From the NCBI GenBank assembly GCA_028284065.1, contig JANQSJ010000013.1, forward strand, positions 53,538-117,537: 64,000 nt of DNA. The letters run 5' to 3'. Below the pieces are notes generated by a model, which saw only the letters and a program-made list of their open reading frames with translations, was not told the DNA's origin and searched no databases. A program made the position numbers and the translations under genes. Origin of the DNA: Parvularculaceae bacterium. Lineage in GTDB: Bacteria > Pseudomonadota > Alphaproteobacteria > Caulobacterales > Parvularculaceae. This document shows, in pieces, positions 17,389 through 26,308 of this stretch; positions within the stretch are counted from its first letter, which is position 1; the number at the start of each line of letters is the position of its first letter.

Positions 17389-18920
17389 CTCTGCTGCTTC
17401 GTCAGGCGCCAGATCTGCGTCACCTTGGGCGGGGCGTTGTTCAGGATATTGTTGCGGAAGACGCGGCCCATCACCCGCGCGACGAGCGCTGCAAAAACGA
17501 GCATCAGCGCCGTCGCCCCGAGAATCTCCCCGATGGGCGGATCGGACGCGATCCTCAACATCACCGCATAGGGGGTATAGATCGGAATCCAGGTGAGGAT
17601 CGACGCGGCGAGCCCGTTCGGGTTCTGAAACACCATCACGGCGAACGGCATCGGCGCGAAGACAATCATCATCAGCGGACCCATGAAGGTCTGCGCATCC
17701 TGAAGCGAATTCGACAGCGCGCCGATCGCGAGGAAAATCATCGCGAACATGACATACGCCGCCAGAAAATAGAAAAAATAGACGAAGAGAAGGTTGGAGC
17801 GCACGAGCGCGGCCATCGTCTCGCGCAGGGCGTCGCTCTCCGTCGCGCCGAAGGCCGAGGCCAGAAACCCGCCCACAAGGAATATCGCCGGCATGGTCAG
17901 GCCCACCGCAGCGATGCCGATGAGCTTGCCGGTCATAAGCTGGTCGGCCGTCACCGACGACAGCAACACCTCGACGATTTTGTTTGAGCGCTCTTCGATC
18001 GTGTTGGTGAGGAGGGGGTTGCCGACGGCGAAGACGACGACCAGCAACACATAGGTCATGACGCCAGGCAGGATCACTTTTTCCAGCCTGTCAGCGTCGT
18101 CGATTTCAGCGGCCTCCGCGTCCGCTTCGCCCGGCGTGAACGCCGTCAGCGGCGCATCGATGTCGGAAAGCCTGTCGAGGTCGGCGCCCACAAGGCCCAT
18201 TTCCGCCGCAGCCCGCCGACGCAACGCCGACCGCAGAGCGCGCGAGACGGCGATCTGCAGCGTTGGGTCGGTGACGTTCTTGCTCCAGAACGCCGCCTGG
18301 CGCGGCGCCTCATCCTCCGTGGCCGGTTCATCGCCGAAGCCTTCCGGAACGATGACTGCGGCGAAAAGCGCCTCGCCTGCGCCCGGCAGAGCCGTTTCGC
18401 CGAGGAGATAGGGTTCGAGCGCCGCCGCGGCGGCTTCGGCGTCAGCTGACGCAAGCGCTGCCGCCGGCGCTTCAAGCCGCCGGAAACGCGGCCGCGGCGC
18501 GGAAAACGGCGGCGCGCCATCTTTCAGAAAGGGCCCGATGGCTTCGCGCGCGGCGGCGACGCCCCCATTCGCGGCGACCGCTTCGAGCCGCTCATTGGTG
18601 ATCACGCCGGCCCCGAACGGCGCCGGCAAGTCCTCGATCGCCGCCTTGGCGGGGTCGACCACGCCTTCAAGATAAGCGTTCCAGGCCTGCAGCGCCTCAC
18701 GCAGATGCTGTTTGGCGAGGCCGGCGTCGATAAGCTCCGTATAGCCCCCGGCCTGGTCAACGACGACGAAGGTGCGTTGCGGGCGCGCCTTGTCGACCAC
18801 CGACATGACGAGCACTGCGCCCAGAAAGAGCACTGGCGTCATGACCAGGAACAGGAGAAACCCGCGGGAGAAGACGTATTGCTTGTATTCGCGCCAGGCG
18901 ATGAGAAGCGTCGATCCCAT
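17385..18920 (-). CDS. ABC-2 type transporter permease, NatB-like
   Basis: 511-residue membrane protein with one N-terminal transmembrane segment (GFLLFLVMTPVLFLGAVLVM), a large extracytoplasmic domain (about residues 50-285, Ala-rich), then five or six membrane segments. TIEERSNKIVEVLLSSV is the hallmark of NatB/ABC-2 permeases of sodium or drug export type. It starts 1 bp downstream of the ATPase gene, its obvious partner. Substrate unknown. Confidence 0.88.
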   Translation of the reverse strand: MGSTLLIAWREYKQYVFSRGFLLFLVMTPVLFLGAVLVMSVVDKARPQRTFVVVDQAGGYTELIDAGLAKQHLREALQAWNAYLEGVVDPAKAAIEDLPAPFGAGVITNERLEAVAANGGVAAAREAIGPFLKDGAPPFSAPRPRFRRLEAPAAALASADAEAAAAALEPYLLGETALPGAGEALFAAVIVPEGFGDEPATEDEAPRQAAFWSKNVTDPTLQIAVSRALRSALRRRAAAEMGLVGADLDRLSDIDAPLTAFTPGEADAEAAEIDDADRLEKVILPGVMTYVLLVVVFAVGNPLLTNTIEERSNKIVEVLLSSVTADQLMTGKLIGIAAVGLTMPAIFLVGGFLASAFGATESDALRETMAALVRSNLLFVYFFYFLAAYVMFAMIFLAIGALSNSLQDAQTFMGPLMMIVFAPMPFAVMVFQNPNGLAASILTWIPIYTPYAVMLRIASDPPIGEILGATALMLVFAALVARVMGRVFRNNILNNAPPKVTQIWRLTKQQS

Positions 18921-18921
18921 T

Positions 18922-19890
18922 CTACGCGGCCTCCTCGCCGGCGAGCTTCACGAAGATGTCGTGCAGCGACTCGCTTGAGGCGTCGAACCGGCGAATGGCG
19001 AGCCCCGCAGCAAGGCAGGCGGACAGAAACGCGTCCGGGTCCGCATCTTCCTTCAAGTCGACCTGATAGTCCGTCGGCGTATGGCCGGGCGACGCCGCAT
19101 TCGCCGGAGCGCCGCCAACCGGCTCGACGCCGGCGACGGACGCGATCGCGGCGATATCCGCCGCCGCGGCGGGCGTGCGCAGCGCGATCCGCCGAGGCAG
19201 GCCCGCCCGCGCCTCCTCAAGCGTTCCCTCGAAACGTTTTCTGCCCTTGGCGATGATGAGAAAGCGGTCGCACAAGCGCTCCGCATGCTCCATGACATGG
19301 GTTGAGAAGATGATCGTCTTTCCGGACGCCTTCAGGGTACGGATGAGGTCCTCAAGCGTTCCCTGATTGATGGGGTCGAGGCCGGAGAACGGCTCGTCGA
19401 GAATCAGAAGCTCCGGGTCATGGGCGATCGTCGCGAGGAGCTGGACCTTCTGCGCCATGCCTTTCGACAGCGCCTCGTTGCGCGCGCGCGCAAACTCGCC
19501 AAGGCCGAACTCCTCCAGAAGCTCATGGGCGCGGCGCTTGGCCTCCGCCGCGGGCGCGCCGCGCAGCCGCGCAAAATAGGCGATTGATTCCGCCGCCCGC
19601 ATTTTTCGGTAAAGCCCGCGCTCCTCCGGCAGGTAGCCAATGCGCGCGCGTTGCGGCCGCGTAGAGGGCGCGCCGAGAACGCTGATGCTCCCTCGCGTCG
19701 GCCCAATAATGTCGAGGATCATCCGGAGCGTCGTTGTCTTGCCCGCTCCGTTCGGGCCGAGAAACCCGAAAATCTCGCCCTTCCTGACAGAAAAAGATAG
19801 TCCGTTTACGGCCTTAAAGCCGCCAAACTCCTTGACGACGTCGGTGAGTTCTAACGCCGCGTCCATGCCGGACCCGTCATAGGGCGCCAT
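18922..19890 (-). CDS. ABC transporter ATP-binding protein, NatA-like
   Basis: 322-residue ATPase with Walker A GPNGAGKTT, signature LSKGMAQKV (a variant LSGGQ as in NatA-type proteins), Walker B LILDEPFSGLDP and switch STHVMEHAE. The start at 19890 is backed by GGAGGGG four bases upstream. It forms an operon with the NatB-like permease that follows. Together they form an exporter; the substrate cannot be read from sequence. Confidence 0.9.
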   Translation of the reverse strand: MAPYDGSGMDAALELTDVVKEFGGFKAVNGLSFSVRKGEIFGFLGPNGAGKTTTLRMILDIIGPTRGSISVLGAPSTRPQRARIGYLPEERGLYRKMRAAESIAYFARLRGAPAAEAKRRAHELLEEFGLGEFARARNEALSKGMAQKVQLLATIAHDPELLILDEPFSGLDPINQGTLEDLIRTLKASGKTIIFSTHVMEHAERLCDRFLIIAKGRKRFEGTLEEARAGLPRRIALRTPAAAADIAAIASVAGVEPVGGAPANAASPGHTPTDYQVDLKEDADPDAFLSACLAAGLAIRRFDASSESLHDIFVKLAGEEAA

Positions 19891-19972
19891 GCTCCCCTCC
19901 TCGTCACGCGACTTGCGTATGGACCGTTAATTATTTCGGGCGCGGACCTTAATAAATGCATAAGCGAGGCGC

Positions 19973-20524
19973 CTAGCCTTCCGTCTCGCGGGCGCGGATC
20001 AATTCCTCCCGCACATCGCCCGGGCGGCGGCGATGGTATTCCCGCATGGTGACGGCGAGGATCGCGATCCACGACGCAATGACGCCAAAGAAGTAGTAAA
20101 ACCCCGCATAGTCACGGGCGAGATAGAGCGCCATCTCTTGGCGCTGCGCCCTGCCTTCATCGGTGCGCGCCTCGCCCATGGGCACATAACGGGCGAGTTC
20201 CGCCGGCTCCGCCGTAAGGCCCGCCCGGTCGAGGCCCCAGAGAGCTGCGGTCAATAGCGCGAACACGGCCGGCAACGCCGCGATGAAGGCGGCGAAGCTG
20301 ACAAGCAGATATTTCGGGAACCGCGGAAAATTGGCGCGCGCATAAAGGCGGGCGAATGTCGCCTCGTCGACGCCTTCTAGCAGATGCGGCTCATCGCGGC
20401 GAAAACGCTCATAGGCGACGCCGGCGCCCTCGGCGATTTCCTTGCGTACGTGACGCGCCCAAAGCGCATATAGCGCGGCCGCAAGGGCGGCGGCCGTCGC
20501 AAGGGTAACAATCAGGCTGATCAC
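19973..20524 (-). CDS. Conserved membrane protein, unknown function
   Basis: 183 residues with three hydrophobic segments: at the N-terminus (LIVTLATAAALAAALYAL), in the middle (LLVSFAAFIAALPAVFALLTAAL) and near the C-terminus (FYYFFGVIASWIAILAVTM). The cytoplasmic loop after the first segment is charged and contains RFRRDEPHLLEGVDEATF. I do not recognise a family. It follows the DUF2244 gene by 21 bp on the same strand, so the two are probably one operon. Confidence 0.75.
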   Translation of the reverse strand: MISLIVTLATAAALAAALYALWARHVRKEIAEGAGVAYERFRRDEPHLLEGVDEATFARLYARANFPRFPKYLLVSFAAFIAALPAVFALLTAALWGLDRAGLTAEPAELARYVPMGEARTDEGRAQRQEMALYLARDYAGFYYFFGVIASWIAILAVTMREYHRRRPGDVREELIRARETEG

Positions 20525-20545
20525 GCCATCCCCGCGCCAGCTTAC

Positions 20546-21121
20546 TTAGTTGGCTTTAGAAGTGGCCTCGGCGATCGCTGCGCGCAAGGCCTCGCCGAAG
20601 GCGACGCGCTCCTTGGGGGCGAGAAATGCGCCGAGGATGAGCGTGCGGCCGCGGCTCGTCACGCGGACCTGCGCCTCGTGGCGGCCCGGATTGGCGATCG
20701 CCACCTCGGTCCAGTAGGGCTGAAGCCGCCAGCGGGATTCATGGCCCGACGGCAGGACGCGCGAGACCAGAAGCTCGTCAGCTGTGACCCGAACCCGCTC
20801 ATGCAGGCGGCCCTGGCGGTAGCTGACCTTGAAGGCGAGCCACACTAGGAAGATATCAAGTCCGCAAAATCCGATCACGGGCCAGGCGCCGATCGTGGTG
20901 AAATATAGCCCCAGTGTCAGATTGGCGCCGATGACCACCGCCATGACGAGGCCGAAACCGGCGGGCGGCAGGGATCGGTTCGGCTGCAAAAGGGCTTCGA
21001 ACGCGTCCGCGACAGACGCCTCCGGCGCCGGAGGTTGGTCATAGGAGACGCGCCCGATTTCGCTCGGCGCCATGGTCTCAAGGGCGAGCCTGGCGTGGCT
21101 CTCGGAAACACGGGCTGACAT
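20546..21121 (-). CDS. DUF2244 membrane protein
   Basis: 191-residue inner membrane protein typical of alphaproteobacteria. A central pair of hydrophobic helices (FGLVMAVVIGANLTLGLYF and PVIGFCGLDIFLVWLAF) is followed by a beta-rich domain with ADELLVSRV, WRLQPYWTEVAI and RTLILGAFLAPKER, the DUF2244 pattern. Function unknown. Divergent from nth with 85 bp between. Confidence 0.85.
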   Translation of the reverse strand: MSARVSESHARLALETMAPSEIGRVSYDQPPAPEASVADAFEALLQPNRSLPPAGFGLVMAVVIGANLTLGLYFTTIGAWPVIGFCGLDIFLVWLAFKVSYRQGRLHERVRVTADELLVSRVLPSGHESRWRLQPYWTEVAIANPGRHEAQVRVTSRGRTLILGAFLAPKERVAFGEALRAAIAEATSKAN

Positions 21122-21206
21122 ACCTCTCGACGCTAGTCGGCTCGACGCCTTGCGCCAATTGCGACGAAAGCGCGCCGGTGGCGGCGCGGCTCGGAATCGT
21201 TAATGA

Positions 21207-21992
21207 ATGAGGACGATGCCCCGAAAACTCACCAAAGCCGCCGCCGGCGAAATGTTCAGCAGGTTCCGGGACGCCGCGCCGGCGCCGGCGACCGAACTCA
21301 ATTACAAGGACCCCTACACCTTGCTGGTGGCGGTGACGCTGTCCGCCCAGGCGACGGATGTCGGCGTCAACCGCGCGACGGGCCCGCTCTTCAAGGTGGC
21401 GGATACGCCGGAAAAGATGGTCGCCCTCGGCGAGGAAAAGCTCGGCGGCTACATCAAGACGATAGGACTGTGGCGCAACAAGGCGAAGAACGTCATCGGC
21501 CTTTCCAGGATGCTGATCGAAGAGCACGGCGGCGAAGTGCCTGCGGATCGCGAGCTACTTGAGGCGCTGCCGGGGGTCGGCCGCAAGACGGCGAACGTGG
21601 TGCTGAACGTCGCCTTCGGGCGGCCGACTATCGCTGTCGATACGCATATATTCCGGGTGTCGAACCGCACCGGCCTCGCACCCGGCAAGACGCCGCTGGC
21701 GGTTGAGGCGGGCCTTGAGCGCATTACGCCGGCGGCGTTTCTGCGCGACGCCCATAACTGGCTGATCCTGCACGGCCGCTATGTCTGCAAGGCGCGCGCG
21801 CCCGATTGCCCGGCCTGCGCGGTCAGCGACATCTGCCTCTACCGGGAGAAGACCTCGCCGACGCCGACGGCCCCTGCGCCGGCGGCGAAGAAACGCAAGG
21901 CCGCGACGCGATCCGCCGCAAAGCCGTCGACCAGCAAAAGATCGCGCGCGACAACGCGGCCGGCGCGCGCATCAGCGACCGCCGCAACGTAA
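21207..21992 (+). CDS. nth: Endonuclease III
   Basis: 261-residue DNA glycosylase/AP lyase for oxidised pyrimidines. The helix-hairpin-helix LPGVGRKTANVV supplies the catalytic Lys and IAVDTHIFRV the catalytic Asp. The iron-sulfur ligands C-x6-C-x2-C-x5-C appear as CKARAPDCPACAVSDIC. The last 45 residues are an unusual Ala/Lys/Arg/Thr tail (KKRKAATRSAAKPSTSKRS and so on) beyond the normal end, looking like a histone-type non-specific DNA-binding extension. The start could also be the ATG at 21216. Confidence 0.94.
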   Translation: MRTMPRKLTKAAAGEMFSRFRDAAPAPATELNYKDPYTLLVAVTLSAQATDVGVNRATGPLFKVADTPEKMVALGEEKLGGYIKTIGLWRNKAKNVIGLSRMLIEEHGGEVPADRELLEALPGVGRKTANVVLNVAFGRPTIAVDTHIFRVSNRTGLAPGKTPLAVEAGLERITPAAFLRDAHNWLILHGRYVCKARAPDCPACAVSDICLYREKTSPTPTAPAPAAKKRKAATRSAAKPSTSKRSRATTRPARASATAAT

Positions 21993-22015
21993 GCGGACTT
22001 TAAGGAGGCCGACAG

Positions 22016-22729
22016 GTGACGCATTTCAGCGCGGAAGACCGCCTCATCGTCGCGCTTGACCTGCCGACGATCGAAGAGGCCGAGGCGCTCGTCCTGGCGC
22101 TTGGTCCCCATGTGGGGTTTTACAAGATCGGGTATCAGCTAACGCCGCTCGGCGGCTTTGACTTTGCGCGCCGCTTGAAAGCGGTGGGCAAGAAAGTGTT
22201 CCTGGACCTCAAGTTCCACGATATCGGCGCCACCGTTGAGAAGGGCGTCAGGAGCGTTCGCGACACCGGCGCGGACTTCCTCACCGTCCATGCGACGCCG
22301 ACGGTTGTGCGGGCCGCCGTCGACGGGCGCGGCGACGACAAGAACCTGAAGATCCTCGCGGTGACGGTGCTCACCGACCAGTCGCCGGCGGACCTCGCCG
22401 CAAGCTTTGGCGCCGGCGCCGACGACATCGACCTGCCGGCGATTGTCGCGGCGCGCGCAAAGATGGCCATCGAGCTTGGCGCGGACGGCGTTGTCGCCTC
22501 GCCCCTTGAGGCGGCCGACCTACGCAAGCAACTCGGACGCGAGGCGCTGATCGTCACGCCGGGCGTGCGGCCTGCGGGGGCCGGCCGTGATGACCAGAAA
22601 CGGACCGCAAGCCCCACCGACGCTCTAGGGAATGGGGCGAGCCACCTGGTCGTCGGCCGCCCGATTACCGCCGCCCCCGACCCGGCGGCGGCCGCCGCCG
22701 CCATAACGGCCGAAATCAGCCGGTTGTGA
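22016..22729 (+). CDS. pyrF: Orotidine 5'-phosphate decarboxylase
   Basis: 237-residue enzyme for the last step of UMP synthesis. The active-site D-x-K-x-x-D is DLKFHDIGA, substrate phosphate contacts are in VTPGVRPAG, and VVGRPITAAPDP closes the barrel. GTG start preceded by AAGGAGGCCGACAG. It follows nth by 23 bp and may share its transcript. Confidence 0.95.
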   Translation: MTHFSAEDRLIVALDLPTIEEAEALVLALGPHVGFYKIGYQLTPLGGFDFARRLKAVGKKVFLDLKFHDIGATVEKGVRSVRDTGADFLTVHATPTVVRAAVDGRGDDKNLKILAVTVLTDQSPADLAASFGAGADDIDLPAIVAARAKMAIELGADGVVASPLEAADLRKQLGREALIVTPGVRPAGAGRDDQKRTASPTDALGNGASHLVVGRPITAAPDPAAAAAAITAEISRL

Positions 22730-22860
22730 CGTATTGCGGCCTGCCACAGGCGATTGATTTCAAGCGCTTTTTGCGCTCGACAGCGACCAGGCCTAAATAT
22801 TGGGCAATGTAGAACCCAAATACTGACGCGAGCCAATCGCGCCCCAATGGGAGGATCGCC

Positions 22861-24624
22861 ATGACCGCCGACGCCGCAACCGCGCCCGCTGATCGCGCGA
22901 CGTCCAACATCGTGGCCGAAGGCGTCGCCGGCGAACAAGGCGCGATCCGGCGGATCGACCGCAAGTCGCGGCGGCCCATTTTCTCCGCCTTCCTCGCAAC
23001 CGCCCGCCGAAAGGGCGCGAAGGCCGTGGCGATCATCGACGGCGACGGCCGCAAGTTCACCTATGGCGACCTCGCAAAGGCGAGCTTCGCGCTCTCAGGG
23101 CCAATCGCCCGCCTGACGAAACCCAGCGAACGCATCGGCATCCTGTTGCCGACGGGCGCAGGCGCGACGATCGCGATTTTCGCAACGCTCGCGAAAGGGC
23201 GCGTGCCCGCCATGCTGAATTTCAGCGCCGGGGCGCGCAACATCAAGGCGGCGGCGAAAGCGGCGGAGGTGACGCAGGTTCTGACTGCGAAAAAGTTTAT
23301 CGAGGTGGGCCAGCTCCATGGGCTCATCGACGAGTTAAAGGACGAGCTTACCTTCCACTACCTCGAAGACCTGCGAGAAGACCTGACGCTGAGGGACAAG
23401 CTGCGCGCGCTCGCCGGCCCGGCGCTGCCTTCATTGCTCGCCGCGCGCCCGAGCGCCGACGAGCCGGGCGTCATCCTCTTCACATCAGGCACGGAAGGCG
23501 ACCCGAAAGGCGTCGTCCTCTCCCACGCCAACATCATCTCCAATATCGAGCAGGTGGCCGAACATGTGCGCATCGCGCCGTCGGACGTGTTCTTCAATCC
23601 CCTGCCGATGTTCCACTGCTACGGCCTGACCGCCGGGACGCTCTGGCCGCTGATTGTCGGCTATCCGGCTGCGCTCCACCCCTCTCCCCTTCAGACGAAG
23701 ATCATCCCGAAACGGATTTTCGAGACCAATGCGACGGTGCTTTTCGCAACGGACACGTTCCTGCAGCAATACATGCGCGCGAGCGACGCGCGCGGCATGA
23801 GCTCTCTTCGGCTAGCCGTTTGCGGCGCAGAGCGCGTCAAGGATGAAACGCGGGCGACCGCGGAACGGAAATTCTCATTCGAGGTGCTGGAAGGGTACGG
23901 CGTCACCGAGGCCGCGCCGGTGCTCGCCGCGAACCAGCCGGGCGACATCCGCTCCGGCACGGTCGGCAAGCTCCTTCCGGGGGTCGAATACCGGCTGGAG
24001 GAAGTCGACGGGCTCGACGCCGCCGGCCGGCTCTGGGTGAAAGGCCCCAACATCATGAAAGGCTATATCGCCGCGGACGCGCCGGGCGTCGTCCGTCCGC
24101 TGAGCGACGGGTGGCACGATACCGGCGACGTCGTGGCGATCGACCGCGACGGCTATATGAGCATTCGCGGCCGTGTGAAGCGCTTCGCCAAGATCGGCGG
24201 CGAGATGGTCTCGCTGGCGGTGGTGGAGAATTGCGCCACCGCGGTGTGGCCCGACAACATGCATGCGGCGACGATCATCCCGGACCCGCGCAAGGGCGAG
24301 CAAATCGTTCTCGTCACGGACCGAAAGGATCATGACGGCGGACTGTTGCTCGCCTGGGCGCAGTCCCATGGCGTACCCGAAATCGCGGTGCCGAAGAAAA
24401 TCGTGTCGATCGACAACGTGCCGGTCCTTGGCACAGGCAAGCTGAACTATGTTGCGATCAAACGCCTCGCGGAGGACAAGCTCGCCGAGGAAGCGGCGAG
24501 GAAAGCCGCCGCGGCCGCGGCGCGCAAGGCAGATGCGGAAGCAAAAGGCAAGCAGCGCAAGAAGTCCGATAATCCGGACGCAGCCAATGAAGATGGCGAC
24601 GAACTGCCGAAGGCGGCGGAGTAG
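22861..24624 (+). CDS. AMP-binding acyl-ACP/acyl-CoA synthetase (Aas synthetase-like)
   Basis: 587-residue adenylate-forming ligase. Motifs: LFTSGTEGDPKGVVLSHAN (P-loop), PMFHCYGLTAG, EGYGVTEAAPV, WHDTGDVV, and the A10 lysine in PVLGTGKLNY. The layout resembles the synthetase half of Aas (2-acylglycerophosphoethanolamine acyltransferase/acyl-ACP synthetase); no acyltransferase half is fused here. The C-terminus ends in a charged Ala/Lys/Glu-rich coiled tail of about 60 residues with no enzymatic motifs. Likely activates fatty acids for phospholipid recycling. Confidence 0.82.
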   Translation: MTADAATAPADRATSNIVAEGVAGEQGAIRRIDRKSRRPIFSAFLATARRKGAKAVAIIDGDGRKFTYGDLAKASFALSGPIARLTKPSERIGILLPTGAGATIAIFATLAKGRVPAMLNFSAGARNIKAAAKAAEVTQVLTAKKFIEVGQLHGLIDELKDELTFHYLEDLREDLTLRDKLRALAGPALPSLLAARPSADEPGVILFTSGTEGDPKGVVLSHANIISNIEQVAEHVRIAPSDVFFNPLPMFHCYGLTAGTLWPLIVGYPAALHPSPLQTKIIPKRIFETNATVLFATDTFLQQYMRASDARGMSSLRLAVCGAERVKDETRATAERKFSFEVLEGYGVTEAAPVLAANQPGDIRSGTVGKLLPGVEYRLEEVDGLDAAGRLWVKGPNIMKGYIAADAPGVVRPLSDGWHDTGDVVAIDRDGYMSIRGRVKRFAKIGGEMVSLAVVENCATAVWPDNMHAATIIPDPRKGEQIVLVTDRKDHDGGLLLAWAQSHGVPEIAVPKKIVSIDNVPVLGTGKLNYVAIKRLAEDKLAEEAARKAAAAAARKADAEAKGKQRKKSDNPDAANEDGDELPKAAE

Positions 24625-24648
24625 AATTAGCGCCGGGCGATATACGAC

Positions 24649-24737
24649 GCTGCGCTGACCTTGACTCATGAAGTCTCCCCAAAGCCCAGCAAAACACGGT
24701 CGACCTTTCAAACCGAACCGTTGGACGTCAGCGCAGC
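24649..24737. repeat. 11-bp inverted repeat between convergent genes
   Basis: GCTGCGCTGAC at 24649-24659 and its exact complement GTCAGCGCAGC at 24727-24737 bracket 67 bp between the acyl-ACP synthetase stop and the PiT-like stop. No T-tract follows, so a classical terminator is not obvious; it could still stabilise 3' ends of both messages. Confidence 0.5.
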
Positions 24738-24743
24738 TTGGCG

Positions 24744-26114
24744 TTAGCCGCCAAGCATGCTGAGGCGCTCCATCGCCCAGGGCGCGAACCGCGGCAGGCC
24801 GAGCGCCAGGACAACGCTGATGATAAGACCGATGAGCGCCTTTACCGCGTCCGCGTGCACGCCGTCCGCCGCCTGAATAACGTCTTCCTCCTCCAGACGG
24901 AACGCTGACCATAAGGGGCTTCGCGTCATGGTCTGCGCGGCGCACGCCACGACGAACAGCGCGACGATCGCCACCGCGCCTGGATTGAACGCGCCGAGCG
25001 CTGCGGGAAAGCCGCCTGCCTCAAACGCCGGCGACGGCATGACGTAAAAGAGTTGGAAGAACCCCATCACCGTCAGGAGCGGCAGGAACTTCCCGGCGAA
25101 CCGCAGCGCCCGCGCGCGGCCAGCGACGGCGATGAACTCTTCGTCTTTCGCCGTGCGTCCCGACTCAACGCCGATAAAGAGATACCTGAACAGCGTGATC
25201 AGGAAGCCCGACAAGGCGTCGCCGAGATCGCCCATGATCCGCGTCAGGCCCCGCCCCGGCTCCAGATCGATATGGCGAATAACGAATTCGCGGCCGGCGA
25301 TCAGACCAAGGAACACCCAGGTCGTCGACATCGGGACATTGTTGAGTTCCTTAAAATAAAGCAGCAGCCAGGCGAAAATGAAGTCGATAATGGTCGCCGA
25401 CCTGATGTCGGCGACGCCGCGCTTTGTCCGCAGGATGCGCTGCACCGGGCCGCCGGCGTTCGCGAACGTGACGCCGAGCAGGACGAGCACCGCAGCGATC
25501 GACACCGCCGCCTCGGCGAAACTCAACTGGCGCGGCAGGAAGACGTAGATATTGGCGAAATCCTGCGAGAGCCATTGCCACCACAGGAACGCGGTCGACG
25601 ACCATTGCAGGACGACCCAGACCGGATGGTGCTGAGACTTGCGGGTGGCGATGAAGAACCGCTCGAGCGTCGGCGCCACGAGCATGTAGACGACGGCGCC
25701 CACAAGGAAGGCGACGCCGTAACCGACGAGCGATTTCTCCAGCATGCTCGTGAGGTTCGCCGACTGTACGGCGAAAATCGTCAAGACCATGAACGTCGTC
25801 GAGACCGGGATGCCCGTCCGCGTCAGGAGCAGAAGCACGAAGGGCGGCAGCGCGTGGTACCATTCGATGTCTATCTCAGGATACCGATCGAGCCGCCCAT
25901 AGGCGGGATCGCCCTGTGACCAGCCATAGAAAAACGCCGCGACAAGAATTGCGCCGGCGAAAATATAAAGGACCCACCAGGGGAACCGGTCGTTGGAGTT
26001 GATGAAGGTGCCGAGCGTCTGAAGCGCGTCATTGCCGACGACGGCGTAGGCGGCGAACAGAAACCCGACCGCGGCCCAAAGGCCAATATCAATACCCAAC
26101 GCCTCAAGGCCCAT
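24744..26114 (-). CDS. Diverged PiT-type inorganic phosphate permease homologue
   Basis: 456-residue polytopic membrane protein. Two internally repeated PiT-like signatures are seen: VGNDALQTLGTFINSN with TGIPVSTTF in the first half, and SQDFANIYVF with NNVPMSTTWVFLGL in the second. PiT transporters have G-x-N-D-x-x-N in both halves and a PxSTT loop; here the second half has Gln-Asp instead of Asn-Asp. About ten to twelve membrane segments are visible. The ion or phosphate substrate is therefore uncertain. No PhoU-like partner is adjacent. Confidence 0.75.
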   Translation of the reverse strand: MGLEALGIDIGLWAAVGFLFAAYAVVGNDALQTLGTFINSNDRFPWWVLYIFAGAILVAAFFYGWSQGDPAYGRLDRYPEIDIEWYHALPPFVLLLLTRTGIPVSTTFMVLTIFAVQSANLTSMLEKSLVGYGVAFLVGAVVYMLVAPTLERFFIATRKSQHHPVWVVLQWSSTAFLWWQWLSQDFANIYVFLPRQLSFAEAAVSIAAVLVLLGVTFANAGGPVQRILRTKRGVADIRSATIIDFIFAWLLLYFKELNNVPMSTTWVFLGLIAGREFVIRHIDLEPGRGLTRIMGDLGDALSGFLITLFRYLFIGVESGRTAKDEEFIAVAGRARALRFAGKFLPLLTVMGFFQLFYVMPSPAFEAGGFPAALGAFNPGAVAIVALFVVACAAQTMTRSPLWSAFRLEEEDVIQAADGVHADAVKALIGLIISVVLALGLPRFAPWAMERLSMLGG

Positions 26115-26308
26115 GCCGCCCCTCCTGCCTCACTCATCCGCGACCAATCGCGCAAATGCCCCCGTCAGGTGGTCTTTCACGCTAGAATGTAGTTTTTGTG
26201 ACCCAAGCCAGCGCCTAGGCGGAATCGTCTTCCGCAGTGCAGAAGCAACCCGAAAGCCGTTCGATTGCGTAGTCTATCCCGTGTCAGATTTCCCCGGTGA
26301 ACAACTTA

